A program made the translations under genes and the position numbers. Below the pieces are notes generated by a model. The model saw nothing but the letters and a program-made list of their open reading frames with translations, was not told where the DNA came from and made no database searches. From Emticicia aquatilis (GTDB taxonomy: Bacteria > Bacteroidota > Bacteroidia > Cytophagales > Spirosomataceae), in assembly GCF_014644295.1 (NCBI RefSeq), contig NZ_BMKK01000010.1, forward strand, positions 62,001 to 126,000: DNA of 64,000 nt, written 5' to 3'. Each line of letters opens with the position of its first letter. Within the stretch, counting starts at the first letter, position 1. Shown piece after piece: positions 21,161 to 29,945 of this stretch.

Positions 21161-22093
21161 TTATCTTTTTACGGCCCATTGGGGTTTCCAAGCATCATCG
21201 CCTCTTCTAATATCTTTCACCACAATAAAGTATCCGATAATTGCCACCATTGGTATAATGAGAGCATATTTAGCCGCTACCCACATACCACTTCTTGCCT
21301 TCATTATCATCATGATTCGTTCTTTTAGTAGCGAATCGTTGAAGAAATTGTTGCTCAAGGTGCTGGCATTCGTTCTGAAATTATAAGCAAATAAAAACTC
21401 TGCATAAGTTGCTTTTTCTTCTTCGGCAACAATACTATCGGCGATAAATTCGTGGATTTCTCGAAGTGACTGCTTGTAATACTCTACTAAAGGGTTAAAC
21501 CAACAAAATATCTGTACTAACTCCAACAACAGTACATCGAAACTATGCCATTGACCGATATGCACTTCTTCGTGGTCAGTAATCATTGAGCGATTATAGT
21601 AAAGGTCGTCACGATTGAGTATCAAAAAGTTAAAGAATGAATAAGAAGAAATCGTATCATTGCTTTTTAAAAGCCAATAATTTCGGCCTTCACGGGTTTC
21701 TTCTTCGCCTATTGGGTCGCCGTTTATTAGTAAATTATAAATCTTAAAGAATGCAAATACCACTCTTGCAAGTATAAACATGGCTCCCGACAAATAAATA
21801 ATAGCCATTATATCAACCCAATTAATATTCCCAACGATTGGCTGATAGAGAAAACTCTTGAAACTTTCGACCGAAATTTCGTTGAGTGTGAGCGGCAACG
21901 GACTTTCAAAATCATAGTTGTGCTTTACCTTTACGAAAGGCATACAAAACGATAGTACAATTGAGGATAACAAATAAATGCGATTGGCTACAAAGAAGGT
22001 ATTCCTACGCAAGAACACCCAGTAAAATCCATAAAAAATAACCAAGCACAAGTTAGTTTTTAGCAAATAGATGAGTATATCCATAAGTTGCAC
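21161..22093 (-). CDS. BlaR1-like M56 membrane peptidase
   Basis: A 310-residue M56 peptidase without a penicillin-binding sensor domain. TM segments are at about 5-25, 35-55, 90-115 and 280-298. The zinc motif is HEEVH, followed by the third-ligand segment HEFIADS; both are characteristic of BlaR1/MecR1 gluzincins. The gene follows the blaI-like gene by 48 bp in the same direction. In known systems the M56 protein, when activated, leads to cleavage of BlaI and derepression. With no PBP-like sensor here, the stimulus is unknown and need not be a beta-lactam. The cluster contains a second M56 protein but a single BlaI. Confidence 0.88.
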   Translation of the reverse strand: MQLMDILIYLLKTNLCLVIFYGFYWVFLRRNTFFVANRIYLLSSIVLSFCMPFVKVKHNYDFESPLPLTLNEISVESFKSFLYQPIVGNINWVDIMAIIYLSGAMFILARVVFAFFKIYNLLINGDPIGEEETREGRNYWLLKSNDTISSYSFFNFLILNRDDLYYNRSMITDHEEVHIGQWHSFDVLLLELVQIFCWFNPLVEYYKQSLREIHEFIADSIVAEEEKATYAEFLFAYNFRTNASTLSNNFFNDSLLKERIMMIMKARSGMWVAAKYALIIPMVAIIGYFIVVKDIRRGDDAWKPQWAVKR

Positions 22094-22141
22094 CCTCGCC
22101 CCTAAAGGAGGGATTTAGTTTTAGGGTTGTGCCAACTCTAA

Positions 22142-22519
22142 TTAGGGATTAGAGTTTTTCATTTTATCAATCATTCTTAAAATCTCATCGGCTTCTTTCA
22201 TGTCGATTTTCTTTTCTCGCACAAAAAACGAAAACATTTCCTCGACCGAATTTTCAAAATAACTTTCCATCAATTTGCCAGTAGCAAATGATTTATACTG
22301 CTCTTTACTTACCAACGAATGATATTGGTGCGTCTTCCCATAGGCTTTATGTCCAACAAAGCCTTTCTGCTCTAAAATTCTAATAATCGTAGAAACCGTA
22401 TTATATGCAGGTTTGGGTTCTGGAAAATATTCTAAAATATCCTTTACAAAGGTTGGTTCAATCTCCCACAAAATCTGCATTACTTCTTCTTCGGCTCGGG
22501 TTAATTCTCTTAATTCCAT
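22142..22519 (-). CDS. BlaI/MecI/CopY-family transcriptional repressor
   Basis: A 125-residue BlaI-family regulator. The winged helix spans about 1-75 (LTRAEEEVMQILWEIEPTFVKDILE... PAYNTVSTIIRILEQKGFVGHKAYGKTHQYH), followed by the helical dimerisation and cleavage region. Members bind dyads containing ACTA/TAGT half-sites and are inactivated by proteolysis through an M56 partner, here encoded directly downstream. Two dyads of just that kind overlap its own promoter, implying autoregulation of the whole cluster. Confidence 0.92.
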   Translation of the reverse strand: MELRELTRAEEEVMQILWEIEPTFVKDILEYFPEPKPAYNTVSTIIRILEQKGFVGHKAYGKTHQYHSLVSKEQYKSFATGKLMESYFENSVEEMFSFFVREKKIDMKEADEILRMIDKMKNSNP

Positions 22520-22542
22520 TTTCTTTGTTTTAAATTCTAATT

Positions 22543-22588
22543 CAAATATATAACTAATTTTTTAGTTTCAAAACTATTTTTATAGTTT
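22543..22588 (-). promoter_or_regulatory. Promoter of the BlaI-BlaR1 operon with two BlaI-like operators
   Basis: On the minus strand TTG (plus 22569-22571), 18 nt, then TATATTTG (plus 22543-22550) match the Bacteroidota promoter consensus. Two dyads of equal design, AACTAA-TTTT-TTAGTT (22552-22567) and AAACTAT-TTTT-ATAGTTT (22571-22588), lie between and over the two boxes with centres 20 bp apart. BlaI operators in other bacteria contain ACTACA/TGTAGT arms, which these partly match. Confidence 0.6.
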
Positions 22589-22632
22589 TTTTTCGTAACA
22601 CAAGTTTTTAACTTGTGATTTCGAAGTGATAA

Positions 22633-22673
22633 CAAAAAAACGTGATAGTTTCGAGAGTTTCGAGTCTATCACG
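22633..22673 (-). terminator. Terminator of the cytochrome c gene
   Basis: CGTGATAG (22641-22648) and CTATCACG (22666-22673) pair around a loop that has its own TTTCGAG repeats. On the minus strand a TTTTTTT run follows (plus 22634-22640). Confidence 0.75.
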
Positions 22674-22727
22674 TTGCGAGGATTTTGATTGTATTTTATC
22701 CTAAAATTTATTTTTAAATAGAAAACC

Positions 22728-23264
22728 TTAATTTTTCGCTCCTTCTGGTGGTTTTGGACCTCCTTCTGGACGTTGGCGTGGACCTTGTGGACGTGGGCCA
22801 TCGTGTGGAGGTTCTTTCATTTCGTTGTGGCACGAAATACAGCCCATCGTAACTGGCTGGCGGAAACCTTTCATTTGCGAAAGTAAATCACGGTTGAGAC
22901 GGTCGTTCATGACAATCATTTCACGAGTACGTAAGTGATTACGGCTTTTCTCAGATGCCCAGTTGTTTACTTCATGACAGAACTTACAGGTTACACCCAA
23001 AGCATGTCCCCAGTTATTCATGATACTCAATACTTGGTCAACAGATTTTCCTTTCAGCGATTTGATATTTTTGAAAACCGAATCGGCTACCATTGATTCT
23101 TTGCCTTTGAGCGAGTCTTTCAGAAATGCAATGTATTTCTCACGGTCAAGCATCATGGTATCTTTGGCAATAGCTTTCGGAGCGGTTTGTGGAGCTTGCT
23201 CAGACATCGACATAAACGAGCTGACACCGATAAAAAGAAATAAAACTGGTAAAAGAAGTTTCAT
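22728..23264 (-). CDS. Exported diheme c-type cytochrome
   Basis: About 178 residues from the ATG at 23264, which gives a clean signal peptide (MKLLLPVLFLFIGVSSF); a longer frame upstream starts with an unconvincing hydrophobic extension. Two heme-binding CxxCH motifs are present: CKFCH (near residue 93, in the context LGVTCKFCHEVNNWASEKSRNH) and CISCH (near 142, in VTMGCISCHNEMKEPP). The second half resembles the cytochrome subunit family of photosynthetic reaction centres as annotated widely in non-phototrophs. The C-terminus is Pro/Gly-rich. It probably carries electrons in the periplasm. It stands alone between terminators. Confidence 0.85.
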   Translation of the reverse strand: MKLLLPVLFLFIGVSSFMSMSEQAPQTAPKAIAKDTMMLDREKYIAFLKDSLKGKESMVADSVFKNIKSLKGKSVDQVLSIMNNWGHALGVTCKFCHEVNNWASEKSRNHLRTREMIVMNDRLNRDLLSQMKGFRQPVTMGCISCHNEMKEPPHDGPRPQGPRQRPEGGPKPPEGAKN

Positions 23265-23354
23265 AGTTTTTGGTTGATTTTTAATTAAAAACAGAAGAAC
23301 GTTGCAATATAAGTAAGTTAATGGAAAATATAAAGTTGATAATTGATTTAGGTA

Positions 23355-23381
23355 CAAAAAAAGCCCCACTATTAGCAGGGC
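23355..23381 (-). terminator. pckA terminator
   Basis: Read on the minus strand, GCCCTGC-TAATA-GTGGGGC forms a 7-bp stem with G-T pairs, followed directly by TTTTTTT. It lies about 105 bp past the pckA stop. Confidence 0.7.
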
Positions 23382-23487
23382 GTTTTAAACTTAGATTCTA
23401 AGCAAAATTAAAATCTATTCAACCTTAATACTTAATTTTTCAACCTAAACCATATCCAAAAACAATAAAATTCTACATTCTTAATTC

Positions 23488-25077
23488 TCAATTAATAACA
23501 GGGCTTCCTGCTAAAATTTCTTCATCAGCAAAGTCAGCGTACTTCTCAAAATTATATTTAAACATATCGGCCAATTTAGTGGCCGTTGCGTCATATGCCT
23601 CTTTATCAGCCCAAGTATTTCGTGGATTTAAAATATCTGAAACCACATACGGGCAATGCTCAGGAATCATCATTCCGAAAATCGGGTGCTTCGTATAAGC
23701 AACTTTATTCAAATCGCCATTTAGAGCAGCCGTAATCATGGCTCTGGTGTTTGACAATTTCATACGATTACCCACACCATAGCTACCGCCTGTCATTCCT
23801 GTATTTATCAACCACACATTCACTTTATTTTGGTGAATCTTTTCGCCCAAAAGTGCTGCGTATTTTGTTGGATGCAAAGGTAAAAATGCCGCTCCAAAAC
23901 AAGCTGAGAATGTTGCCTGTGGTTCTTTGATGCCCATTTCTGTTCCTGCCACTTTCGAGGTATAGCCTGAAATAAAATGATACATGGCTTGTCCAACAGT
24001 CAATTTCGAGATTGGAGGCAAAACACCAAAAGCATCATAAGTCAAAAAGAAAATATTTTTCGGAATTCCACCCACCGAAGGCTCAACGGCATTCGGAATA
24101 TAATGTATCGGATAGGCAGTACGAGTATTTTCTGTGACCGAATTATTGTGATAATCAACGGTGCGAGTTCCTTCAATAAATCTTGTATTCTCTACAATCG
24201 AACCATAACGAATGGCATCGAAAATTTCGGGTTCTTTTTCACGGCTCAAATCTATCACTTTGGCATAGCAGCCTCCTTCAAAATTAAATACGCTGGTTTC
24301 TGACCAACCGTGTTCGTCGTCTCCAATCAGACCACGATTTGGGTCGGCCGAAAGCGTTGTTTTGCCAGTTCCCGACAATCCAAAGAAAATTGCAGTATCG
24401 CCTTGCTCACCAATATTAGCCGAACAGTGCATCGAAAGCACACCATTTTCTTGCGGTAATAAATAATTGAGTACAGTAAAAATCCCTTTTTTCATTTCGC
24501 CAGCATAACCCGTTCCACCGATAAGCAATATACGACGGCTCATATCTACAATCGTAAAGTTTGCCTGGCGAGTACCGTCAACGGCTGGGTCAGCTTCAAA
24601 TTCAGGTACACAAATGATTGTAAAGTCAGTCGAGAAGTTCACTAAATCGTCTTGTGAAGGACGAATGAACATATTATTACAGAACAAATTATGCCAAGCT
24701 TGGGTATTAATAATTTCGAGGCTTAGCCGATAATCTGGGTTTGCTCCTGCAAAGGCTTGACGCACATAAATTCGCTTATCTTCTAAGAAAACAAGCATTT
24801 TATAGAGTAAAGCATCAAATTTTTCGGGCGAAAACTTAAAATTTACATCTCCCCACCAAACGGTGTTTTCGGTTTTATCGTCGCAGACCAAAAATTTATC
24901 TTTTGGCGAACGACCCGTAAATTTTCCTGTGTCGCACATCAAAGCTCCTGTATCGGTCAAGACCCCTTCTCCATTTTGAAGAGCGGCCTCAATCAATTCG
25001 GCAGGACTAAGGTTATGAAAAACTTGTTTGGCTTTGATAGCCAGCTTGGTCGGGGCAATCTCAGTTAAAAGCTCCAT
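23488..25077 (-). CDS. pckA: Phosphoenolpyruvate carboxykinase (ATP)
   Basis: A 529-residue ATP-dependent PEP carboxykinase, the first committed step of gluconeogenesis (oxaloacetate + ATP to PEP + ADP + CO2). Signatures: GRSPKDKFLV near the N-terminus, the oxaloacetate-binding Arg in the YRLSLE region, the kinase P-loop GLSGTGKTTLS, the metal/nucleotide motif GDDEHGWS, and the adenine-binding ENTRTAYP region. Length is typical (about 530). It is followed on the same strand by the cytochrome gene after a terminator. The fructose-1,6-bisphosphatase gene lies immediately upstream on the same strand, placing two gluconeogenic enzymes side by side. Confidence 0.97.
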   Translation of the reverse strand: MELLTEIAPTKLAIKAKQVFHNLSPAELIEAALQNGEGVLTDTGALMCDTGKFTGRSPKDKFLVCDDKTENTVWWGDVNFKFSPEKFDALLYKMLVFLEDKRIYVRQAFAGANPDYRLSLEIINTQAWHNLFCNNMFIRPSQDDLVNFSTDFTIICVPEFEADPAVDGTRQANFTIVDMSRRILLIGGTGYAGEMKKGIFTVLNYLLPQENGVLSMHCSANIGEQGDTAIFFGLSGTGKTTLSADPNRGLIGDDEHGWSETSVFNFEGGCYAKVIDLSREKEPEIFDAIRYGSIVENTRFIEGTRTVDYHNNSVTENTRTAYPIHYIPNAVEPSVGGIPKNIFFLTYDAFGVLPPISKLTVGQAMYHFISGYTSKVAGTEMGIKEPQATFSACFGAAFLPLHPTKYAALLGEKIHQNKVNVWLINTGMTGGSYGVGNRMKLSNTRAMITAALNGDLNKVAYTKHPIFGMMIPEHCPYVVSDILNPRNTWADKEAYDATATKLADMFKYNFEKYADFADEEILAGSPVIN

Positions 25078-25196
25078 TGGTTTTGTTCAGTTATATTGAT
25101 GAAGTGTAATTTTTGCGACTAAGTAACTCTTTGCGAACTTATTCTGAAATGACTTTGGTCATGTAAGCCTCTGATAACCAACACTTAAACCCAGTA

Positions 25197-26189
25197 TCAG
25201 AAATATAAAAGTAAATCACTGACCATTTCTTTCGCACCGACATAAAAAGGGCTTCGTTGGTGTAATTCTTGTGGCTCAATATCCAAAATATTTTGGTATC
25301 CATCAGTCGAAGAAGCACCTGCTTGCTCGGCTAAAAATGCCAAGGGATAACACTCATACAATAAACGAAGCTTTCCTTTTGGATACTTTTTTGACGGTGG
25401 ATAAAGGTATATTCCGCCTTTGAGTAAATTTCGGTGAAAATCTGCCACTAACGAACCAATGTATCGTGCAGCATACTCTTTCATCCGACAATTCACAATA
25501 TAAGCCCTTGCTCCGCTCACAAAATCATTATAGTTTCCTTCGTTTGCCGAATAAATAGACCCTGTTTCAGGGCTTTTAATTTCGTTATGTGATAAGAAAA
25601 ACTCACCTAATGAATTTTCGTAGGTGAAGGCATTTACGCCTTGCCCTGTTGTATATACTAAAATTGTTGATGAACCGTATAAAATATACCCCGCCGCCAC
25701 TTGACTACGCCCACCTTGCATAAAATCTTCGAGCGTGGCACGTGTGCCTACAGGTGTCACTCTTCGATAAACCGAAAATATTGTCCCGATTGAAACATTT
25801 ACATCAATGTTAGACGAGCCATCAAGTGGGTCGATAGCCACTACATATTTTCCTTCGTCGTTATCGGTATAAATGATTTCGTCTTCCTCCTCTGTAATTA
25901 CCGCACAAACTTCTCCGCCATTTTTTAATGCCCGTAAGAAACGAATATCAGCCACTACATCAAGCTTTTGCTGCTCTTCTCCTTGTACATTTTGGCTGCC
26001 AAACGCCCCTGTTATATCTACCAATCCTGCACGATTAATTTCTCGATTGATTATCTTTCCAGCCAATGCAATATCTCTCAAAAGCTGCGATAATTCGCCC
26101 GATGCAAAGGGCATTGCACTTTGTTGACGCTTGATAAAACGGTCGAGAGTTACGCCAACTGGCAGAGCTAAAGTTTCTTGTTTGGTCAT
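25197..26189 (-). CDS. fbp: Class I fructose-1,6-bisphosphatase
   Basis: A 330-residue FBPase from the ATG at 26189 ([18 protein letters not shown]). A longer in-frame reading to 26333 is rejected because the promoter pair lies inside it. Motifs: metal-binding Glu in EEDE, the [19 protein letters not shown] signature, [16 protein letters not shown], and the substrate-binding [25 protein letters not shown] segment. It converts fructose-1,6-bisphosphate to fructose-6-phosphate in gluconeogenesis, fitting its position beside pckA. The gap to pckA is 119 bp. Confidence 0.96.
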   Translation of the reverse strand: MTKQETLALPVGVTLDRFIKRQQSAMPFASGELSQLLRDIALAGKIINREINRAGLVDITGAFGSQNVQGEEQQKLDVVADIRFLRALKNGGEVCAVITEEEDEIIYTDNDEGKYVVAIDPLDGSSNIDVNVSIGTIFSVYRRVTPVGTRATLEDFMQGGRSQVAAGYILYGSSTILVYTTGQGVNAFTYENSLGEFFLSHNEIKSPETGSIYSANEGNYNDFVSGARAYIVNCRMKEYAARYIGSLVADFHRNLLKGGIYLYPPSKKYPKGKLRLLYECYPLAFLAEQAGASSTDGYQNILDIEPQELHQRSPFYVGAKEMVSDLLLYF

Positions 26190-26219
26190 GTCTTTATGGC
26201 TTAAAAGCGAATCCTTGCA

Positions 26220-26250
26220 CAAAACTATAATACAAAAAAATGCGAAACAA
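26220..26250 (-). promoter_or_regulatory. fbp promoter
   Basis: On the minus strand TTG (plus 26248-26250), 20 nt, TAGTTTTG (plus 26220-26227), a full Bacteroidota-type match. It places the start of transcription near 26213, which fixes the fbp start codon at 26189. Confidence 0.65.
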
Positions 26251-26258
26251 ATATTTTT

Positions 26259-26272
26259 AGCGAAATTTCGCT
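26259..26272. promoter_or_regulatory. AGCGAAATTTCGCT palindrome upstream of fbp
   Basis: A perfect 14-bp palindrome centred about 15 bp upstream of the fbp -33 element. The position suits an activator or repressor. No matching local regulator was identified. Confidence 0.4.
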
Positions 26273-26529
26273 TTATTTTTACATTTCTTCGATAAATACA
26301 ATTTTTGAAACAAATATTTATCGAATAGCACAATTTTTAAACCCCATTTTTCAATAAAACATAAGCTAAAAAAGAGACTTAAAGCACACAACCTCTGCTT
26401 GCATACTATTTTCGAGCTTTATCTATCGTTTTTTATTTAAAATTGTCAAAAAGACAATTATTAGAAATGTTCAAAAACTTAAAATAAAAAAAACTGATAT
26501 TTATCATAATTTTCTTTGGTATATAGGCT

Positions 26530-26537
26530 TACTTTTG
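26530..26537 (+). promoter_or_regulatory. -7 box of the desaturase gene
   Basis: TACTTTTG matches TAnnTTTG and ends 32 bp before the ATG at 26570. It lies inside a longer possible reading frame starting at 26516 and so supports the later start. Confidence 0.45.
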
Positions 26538-26569
26538 CCGTGATTCTAAACAAATATTTAATTTTAAAA

Positions 26570-27316
26570 ATGGTCATTTTAGTTTTCTTTTTATTGCATT
26601 GGTACTTTTCAATTCTGATGCAAACGTTCTTTCTTCACCGCTACGCTTCGCATCAAATGTTTACGATGAGCAAAGGCTGGGAAAAGGTATTTTATACGCT
26701 CACATTCATTGCACAAGGTTCGTCTTTTCTGAGTCCGAGAGCATACGGAATTATGCACCGCTTGCATCATGCCCACGCAGATACTGAAGAAGACCCACAC
26801 TCGCCAAGCTACTCGAAAGGTATTTTTGATATGATGTGGAAAACTCGAATGATTTACAATAGAATTCTACATAATCAAGACTCAGTTGAAGCAAAATTTA
26901 AGAAGGGTGTACCGAACTGGAAATTTATGGAATGGCTCGGCGATTTATGGATTTCACGTATTGCGTGGGGAGTGCTTTATACTTTGGTTTATATTAAATT
27001 TGCTACGGCTTGGTGGATGTTTTTATTATTGCCTATTCATTATTTAATGGGGCCAATTCATGGGGTTATTATCAACTGGTATGCTCACCGTTATGGATAC
27101 GTAAACTTTAAAGTAGATGACACAGCCAAGAATCTTTTACCGCTCGATTTATTGATGATGGGTGAATCTTACCATAATAATCACCACAAATATGGTGGTA
27201 GAGCCAACTTTGGTTTCAAATGGCACGAGTTCGACCCAACTTATCCGCTCATTAAGCTACTCGATGCCCTGCATATCATCAAACTAAAACTGAACAACGA
27301 TTTAAAATATATGTAG
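26570..27316 (+). CDS. Membrane fatty-acid (acyl-CoA/acyl-lipid) desaturase
   Basis: About 248 residues from the ATG at 26570; an alternative start lies 54 bp upstream but overlaps the promoter box. The three histidine boxes of the stearoyl-CoA-desaturase superfamily are present: HRYASH near the N-terminus, HRLHHAHADTEEDPHSP in the first cytosolic stretch, and HNNHHKYGG near the C-terminus. Four hydrophobic spans alternate with them. Di-iron enzymes of this type introduce a double bond into fatty acyl chains and adjust membrane fluidity. At about 250 residues it belongs to the short bacterial form without a fused cytochrome b5. Regiospecificity cannot be read from sequence. Confidence 0.9.
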   Translation: MVILVFFLLHWYFSILMQTFFLHRYASHQMFTMSKGWEKVFYTLTFIAQGSSFLSPRAYGIMHRLHHAHADTEEDPHSPSYSKGIFDMMWKTRMIYNRILHNQDSVEAKFKKGVPNWKFMEWLGDLWISRIAWGVLYTLVYIKFATAWWMFLLLPIHYLMGPIHGVIINWYAHRYGYVNFKVDDTAKNLLPLDLLMMGESYHNNHHKYGGRANFGFKWHEFDPTYPLIKLLDALHIIKLKLNNDLKYM

Positions 27317-27347
27317 TTTCTCAGGACTGTTTATACACACAACTCAC

Positions 27348-27388
27348 AAAAGGTGGTAAGGCCAATGGTCATATCACCTTTGTTTTTT
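27348..27388 (+). terminator. Desaturase gene terminator
   Basis: AAAGGTG (27348-27354) pairs with CACCTTT (27375-27381), with an inner GGCCAATGGTC element, followed by GTTTTTTT. Confidence 0.65.
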
Positions 27389-27461
27389 TGGCCAAAATGT
27401 ACTTTATTTTTACTTTCTAACACAATTTTAGTGATTTTGTCGTTAGTGAAGTCGGCAACGC

Positions 27462-27493
27462 TTGGAATTTTGGTGAAATAGGCATTACATTTG
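27462..27493 (+). promoter_or_regulatory. Promoter of the POT transporter gene
   Basis: TTG (27462-27464), 21 nt, TACATTTG (27486-27493): full match to the Bacteroidota consensus. The leader would be about 40 nt. Confidence 0.65.
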
Positions 27494-27539
27494 ATACACA
27501 CTTTATAAAATTATTCTAACCAAATAAACTAAACCTTAC

Positions 27540-28988
27540 ATGCAAGAAAAAAAATTCTTTGGACACCCAATGGGCCTCATGGTGTTGTTCCTTACCGAAA
27601 TGTGGGAACGCTTCTCTTATTATGGCATGCGTGCCATTCTATTTTTATACTTAACCAAAGGAGCTAACGAAGGGGCATTAGGGCTTTCGGAGAAAACTGG
27701 CGGAGCAATCATGGGTCTTTATATGGCTTCGGTTTATCTTTTGACTTTACCAGGTGGATGGATTGCTGATAATATTTTAGGACAGAAAAAAGCTATTTGG
27801 TACGGGGCGTTGTGTATCATGGCTGGCCACTTAATATTGGCCATTCCTGGCTCCCCAGAAGTATTTTTCTTAGGATTGGCTACGGTGGCTATCGGGACGG
27901 GTTTGTTGAAGGCAAATATCAGCTCAATCGTTGGAGAGTTATATCCAGAAGGCGGAGCAAGACGTGACGCTGCATTTTCGATTTTCTATCTTGGCATCAA
28001 CCTCGGGGCATTTCTCGGAATGTTTGTAGTAGGATACTTAGGCGAAAAAGTTGGCTGGCACTATGGCTTCGGAGCGGCAGCATTTGCGATGCTTTTTGGG
28101 GTAATAAATTTTAAAGTAAACGGAAAACATCTCGATGGTGTAGGCAATGCCCCAACGCAAAAATCGTCTTTTACTTATTTATATGTAGTAATTGCTGCTC
28201 TTGTATTGGTTGCAGTTTTACTTATATCGGGAGTTTTAGATAGCGTTGCACTGGCTCAGTATATGAAATATGTTATTATTGCGATAACAATTTTCTACTT
28301 TGCTTACATCGGTTTTATTGATTCTTCGCTTACAGTTATCGAACGCAAAAGAGTTGGTGTACTTTTCATATTATTCATCGGAATTTCGATTTTCTGGTCG
28401 GGTTTCGAGCAAGCATCTACAACACTAACTATATTTGCCGACCGCCACACTGAGCGTAGTTTCTTGGGTATGGAATTACCTGCGTCTTGGCTACAAAATG
28501 CCAATTCGATGTTTATCCTTATTTTCTCTGCTCCGATGGGTGCTTTGTGGATTTACTTGAATCGTAAAAACTTAAATCCAAGTGTGCCTATCAAATTTGG
28601 TTTAGGTTTAGTGCAAATGGGCTTAGGATTTTTTGTGATGTATTTGGCGGCTCAAAGAGTTTTAGATGGCTCAATGGCTGGTCTTGGTTGGCTTTTCTTC
28701 ACTTATATGTTCCATACACTTGGTGAGCTTTGCATTAGTCCAGTTGGTTTGAGTTCATATACCAAACTCGCTCCTAAAAAATATTATAGCCAACTCATGG
28801 GTTTGTGGTTTGTTGGAGCAGCTCTCGGAAATCTTATTGCGGGCTTATTTGCCGGAAATTTCGACGAAAACAACGTAGCGGCCATGCCCGATTTATTTCA
28901 TCAAGTATTTTTAATCGGAATGGTTTCGGGTTTAGTTTTAATAGTTTTATACAAACCAATAAAAAAATGGATGGGCGGCATCGAATAA
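27540..28988 (+). CDS. POT-family proton-dependent oligopeptide transporter
   Basis: A 482-residue major-facilitator transporter of the POT/PTR2 family, importing di- and tripeptides with protons. The family ExxERFxYY motif is clear (EMWERFSYYGMRAI), as is the loop motif GGWIADNILGQKKAIWYGA and the FSIFYLGINLGAFLG block of TM5. The C-terminal half has FTYMFHTLGELCISPVGLS, another POT signature. About 12-14 TM segments can be drawn. It stands alone with its own promoter. An inner-membrane location and peptide substrates are well supported by family; the exact preference is not readable. Confidence 0.93.
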   Translation: MQEKKFFGHPMGLMVLFLTEMWERFSYYGMRAILFLYLTKGANEGALGLSEKTGGAIMGLYMASVYLLTLPGGWIADNILGQKKAIWYGALCIMAGHLILAIPGSPEVFFLGLATVAIGTGLLKANISSIVGELYPEGGARRDAAFSIFYLGINLGAFLGMFVVGYLGEKVGWHYGFGAAAFAMLFGVINFKVNGKHLDGVGNAPTQKSSFTYLYVVIAALVLVAVLLISGVLDSVALAQYMKYVIIAITIFYFAYIGFIDSSLTVIERKRVGVLFILFIGISIFWSGFEQASTTLTIFADRHTERSFLGMELPASWLQNANSMFILIFSAPMGALWIYLNRKNLNPSVPIKFGLGLVQMGLGFFVMYLAAQRVLDGSMAGLGWLFFTYMFHTLGELCISPVGLSSYTKLAPKKYYSQLMGLWFVGAALGNLIAGLFAGNFDENNVAAMPDLFHQVFLIGMVSGLVLIVLYKPIKKWMGGIE

Positions 28989-29038
28989 AAACCTTTGCTA
29001 TTTCCGATAAAAAACCTTTTTTTTGCTGAATAATTCTT

Positions 29039-29116
29039 GAAAGTCCACGGTCGATAGACCACCGTCCATAGTATTATTTTAAAAAACTGTGGAATATCGA
29101 CCATCGTCCGTGGACT
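29039..29116. repeat. Dispersed inverted repeat with AGTCCACGG arms
   Basis: AAGTCCACGGTCGATAG... and ...ATCGACCATCGTCCGTGGACT are imperfect inverted arms filling the gap between the POT transporter and PASTA genes. Related copies are at 32728-32753 and 44411-44445. May act as a terminator; it looks like a genome-wide intergenic repeat family. Confidence 0.6.
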
Positions 29117-29135
29117 AAAAAACTACCCATAAAAA

Positions 29136-29924
29136 ATGGCAAAATTTAGTACGAGTTCAAAAACTGACATCTTTGTTCATATTGGCATAATCATTGCCTT
29201 ATTTTTAGTATTTTTCTTTAGTTTTTTCTTTATTTATCTTCCGTGGAGTACCAATCATGGGCAATCGATTACCGTTCCTGATTTAAAAGGTATGACACTT
29301 GAAGAAATGGAAAAAGCCCTCGATGACCGTGACCTTGATTATGAAGTGAGCGATTGTACGTTTGTGGCAGGAGCAAAACCTCTTTCAATTCTGACACAAT
29401 ATCCGAAATCAGGTTCGAGCGTGAAAGAAGGAAGAAAAATTTATTTGACAATCGTGACCGCAACTGCACCGATGGTAAAACTCCCAGACGTGATTGGTCG
29501 CTCAGAATCAAGTGCAAAGAATCAGTTATTATCGGCTCAACTCGTGGCAGGTACAACCGAAATGATTCCAGCTTTAGAAGAAAATACAGTTCTAAAAATA
29601 AAGTTTAACGGACAGGAAGTAAAACCAGGCACACTTATTCCGAAAGGTTCGACGGTTGTGTTTGTTGTGGGCGATGGCCTCGGCGACCAAATGGTAGAAG
29701 TACCAAACTTAGTAGGAATGGCTGCTGATGAAGCAGAAATCTTGATTTCGGGTCAAAATTTGGTTTTATCAAAGCGATATGTTGGTCCAGTAGAAGGTTT
29801 TGCAGATGGTACAGTTGTGAAGCAAAGACCAGCAGCCGAAGGAAATAAAATCCATATTGGTGACGTTATTGATATAGAAATCGCTGGTGATGCTCCTTCC
29901 GAGACTGTCATAGACCAAAAATAA
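29136..29924 (+). CDS. PASTA-domain membrane-anchored protein
   Basis: A 262-residue protein with one N-terminal TM segment (about 13-36, IGIIIALFLVFFFSFFFIYLPW) and three PASTA domains outside: about 44-112 (ITVPDLKGMTLEEM), 113-185 (VKLPDVIGRSESSA) and 187-255 (VEVPNLVGMAADEA). PASTA domains bind muropeptides or act as spacers in PBPs and Ser/Thr kinases. Here there is no kinase or PBP domain, as is common for PASTA proteins of Bacteroidota. It is followed after 21 bp by a T9SS-cargo gene in the same direction. Confidence 0.9.
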   Translation: MAKFSTSSKTDIFVHIGIIIALFLVFFFSFFFIYLPWSTNHGQSITVPDLKGMTLEEMEKALDDRDLDYEVSDCTFVAGAKPLSILTQYPKSGSSVKEGRKIYLTIVTATAPMVKLPDVIGRSESSAKNQLLSAQLVAGTTEMIPALEENTVLKIKFNGQEVKPGTLIPKGSTVVFVVGDGLGDQMVEVPNLVGMAADEAEILISGQNLVLSKRYVGPVEGFADGTVVKQRPAAEGNKIHIGDVIDIEIAGDAPSETVIDQK

Positions 29925-29945
29925 CGTGTTAAAGAATCGTTTAAT

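Larger units (their letters stand above)
26190..26569. other. Divergent promoter region of fbp and the desaturase gene
   Basis: A 380-bp very A/T-rich gap containing the fbp promoter (26220-26250), a perfect AGCGAAATTTCGCT palindrome (26259-26272) and a -7 box for the desaturase gene (26530-26537). No further gene is evident. Confidence 0.6.

Noticed and set aside
23265-23369. Longer N-terminus of the cytochrome c gene
   Set aside because: The ATG at 23264 gives a clean signal peptide; the extension overlaps the pckA terminator.
26190-26333. Longer N-terminal reading of fbp starting at 26333
   Set aside because: The added codons give an unnatural Cys/Lys-rich stretch and include the promoter; the ATG at 26189 matches the family start.
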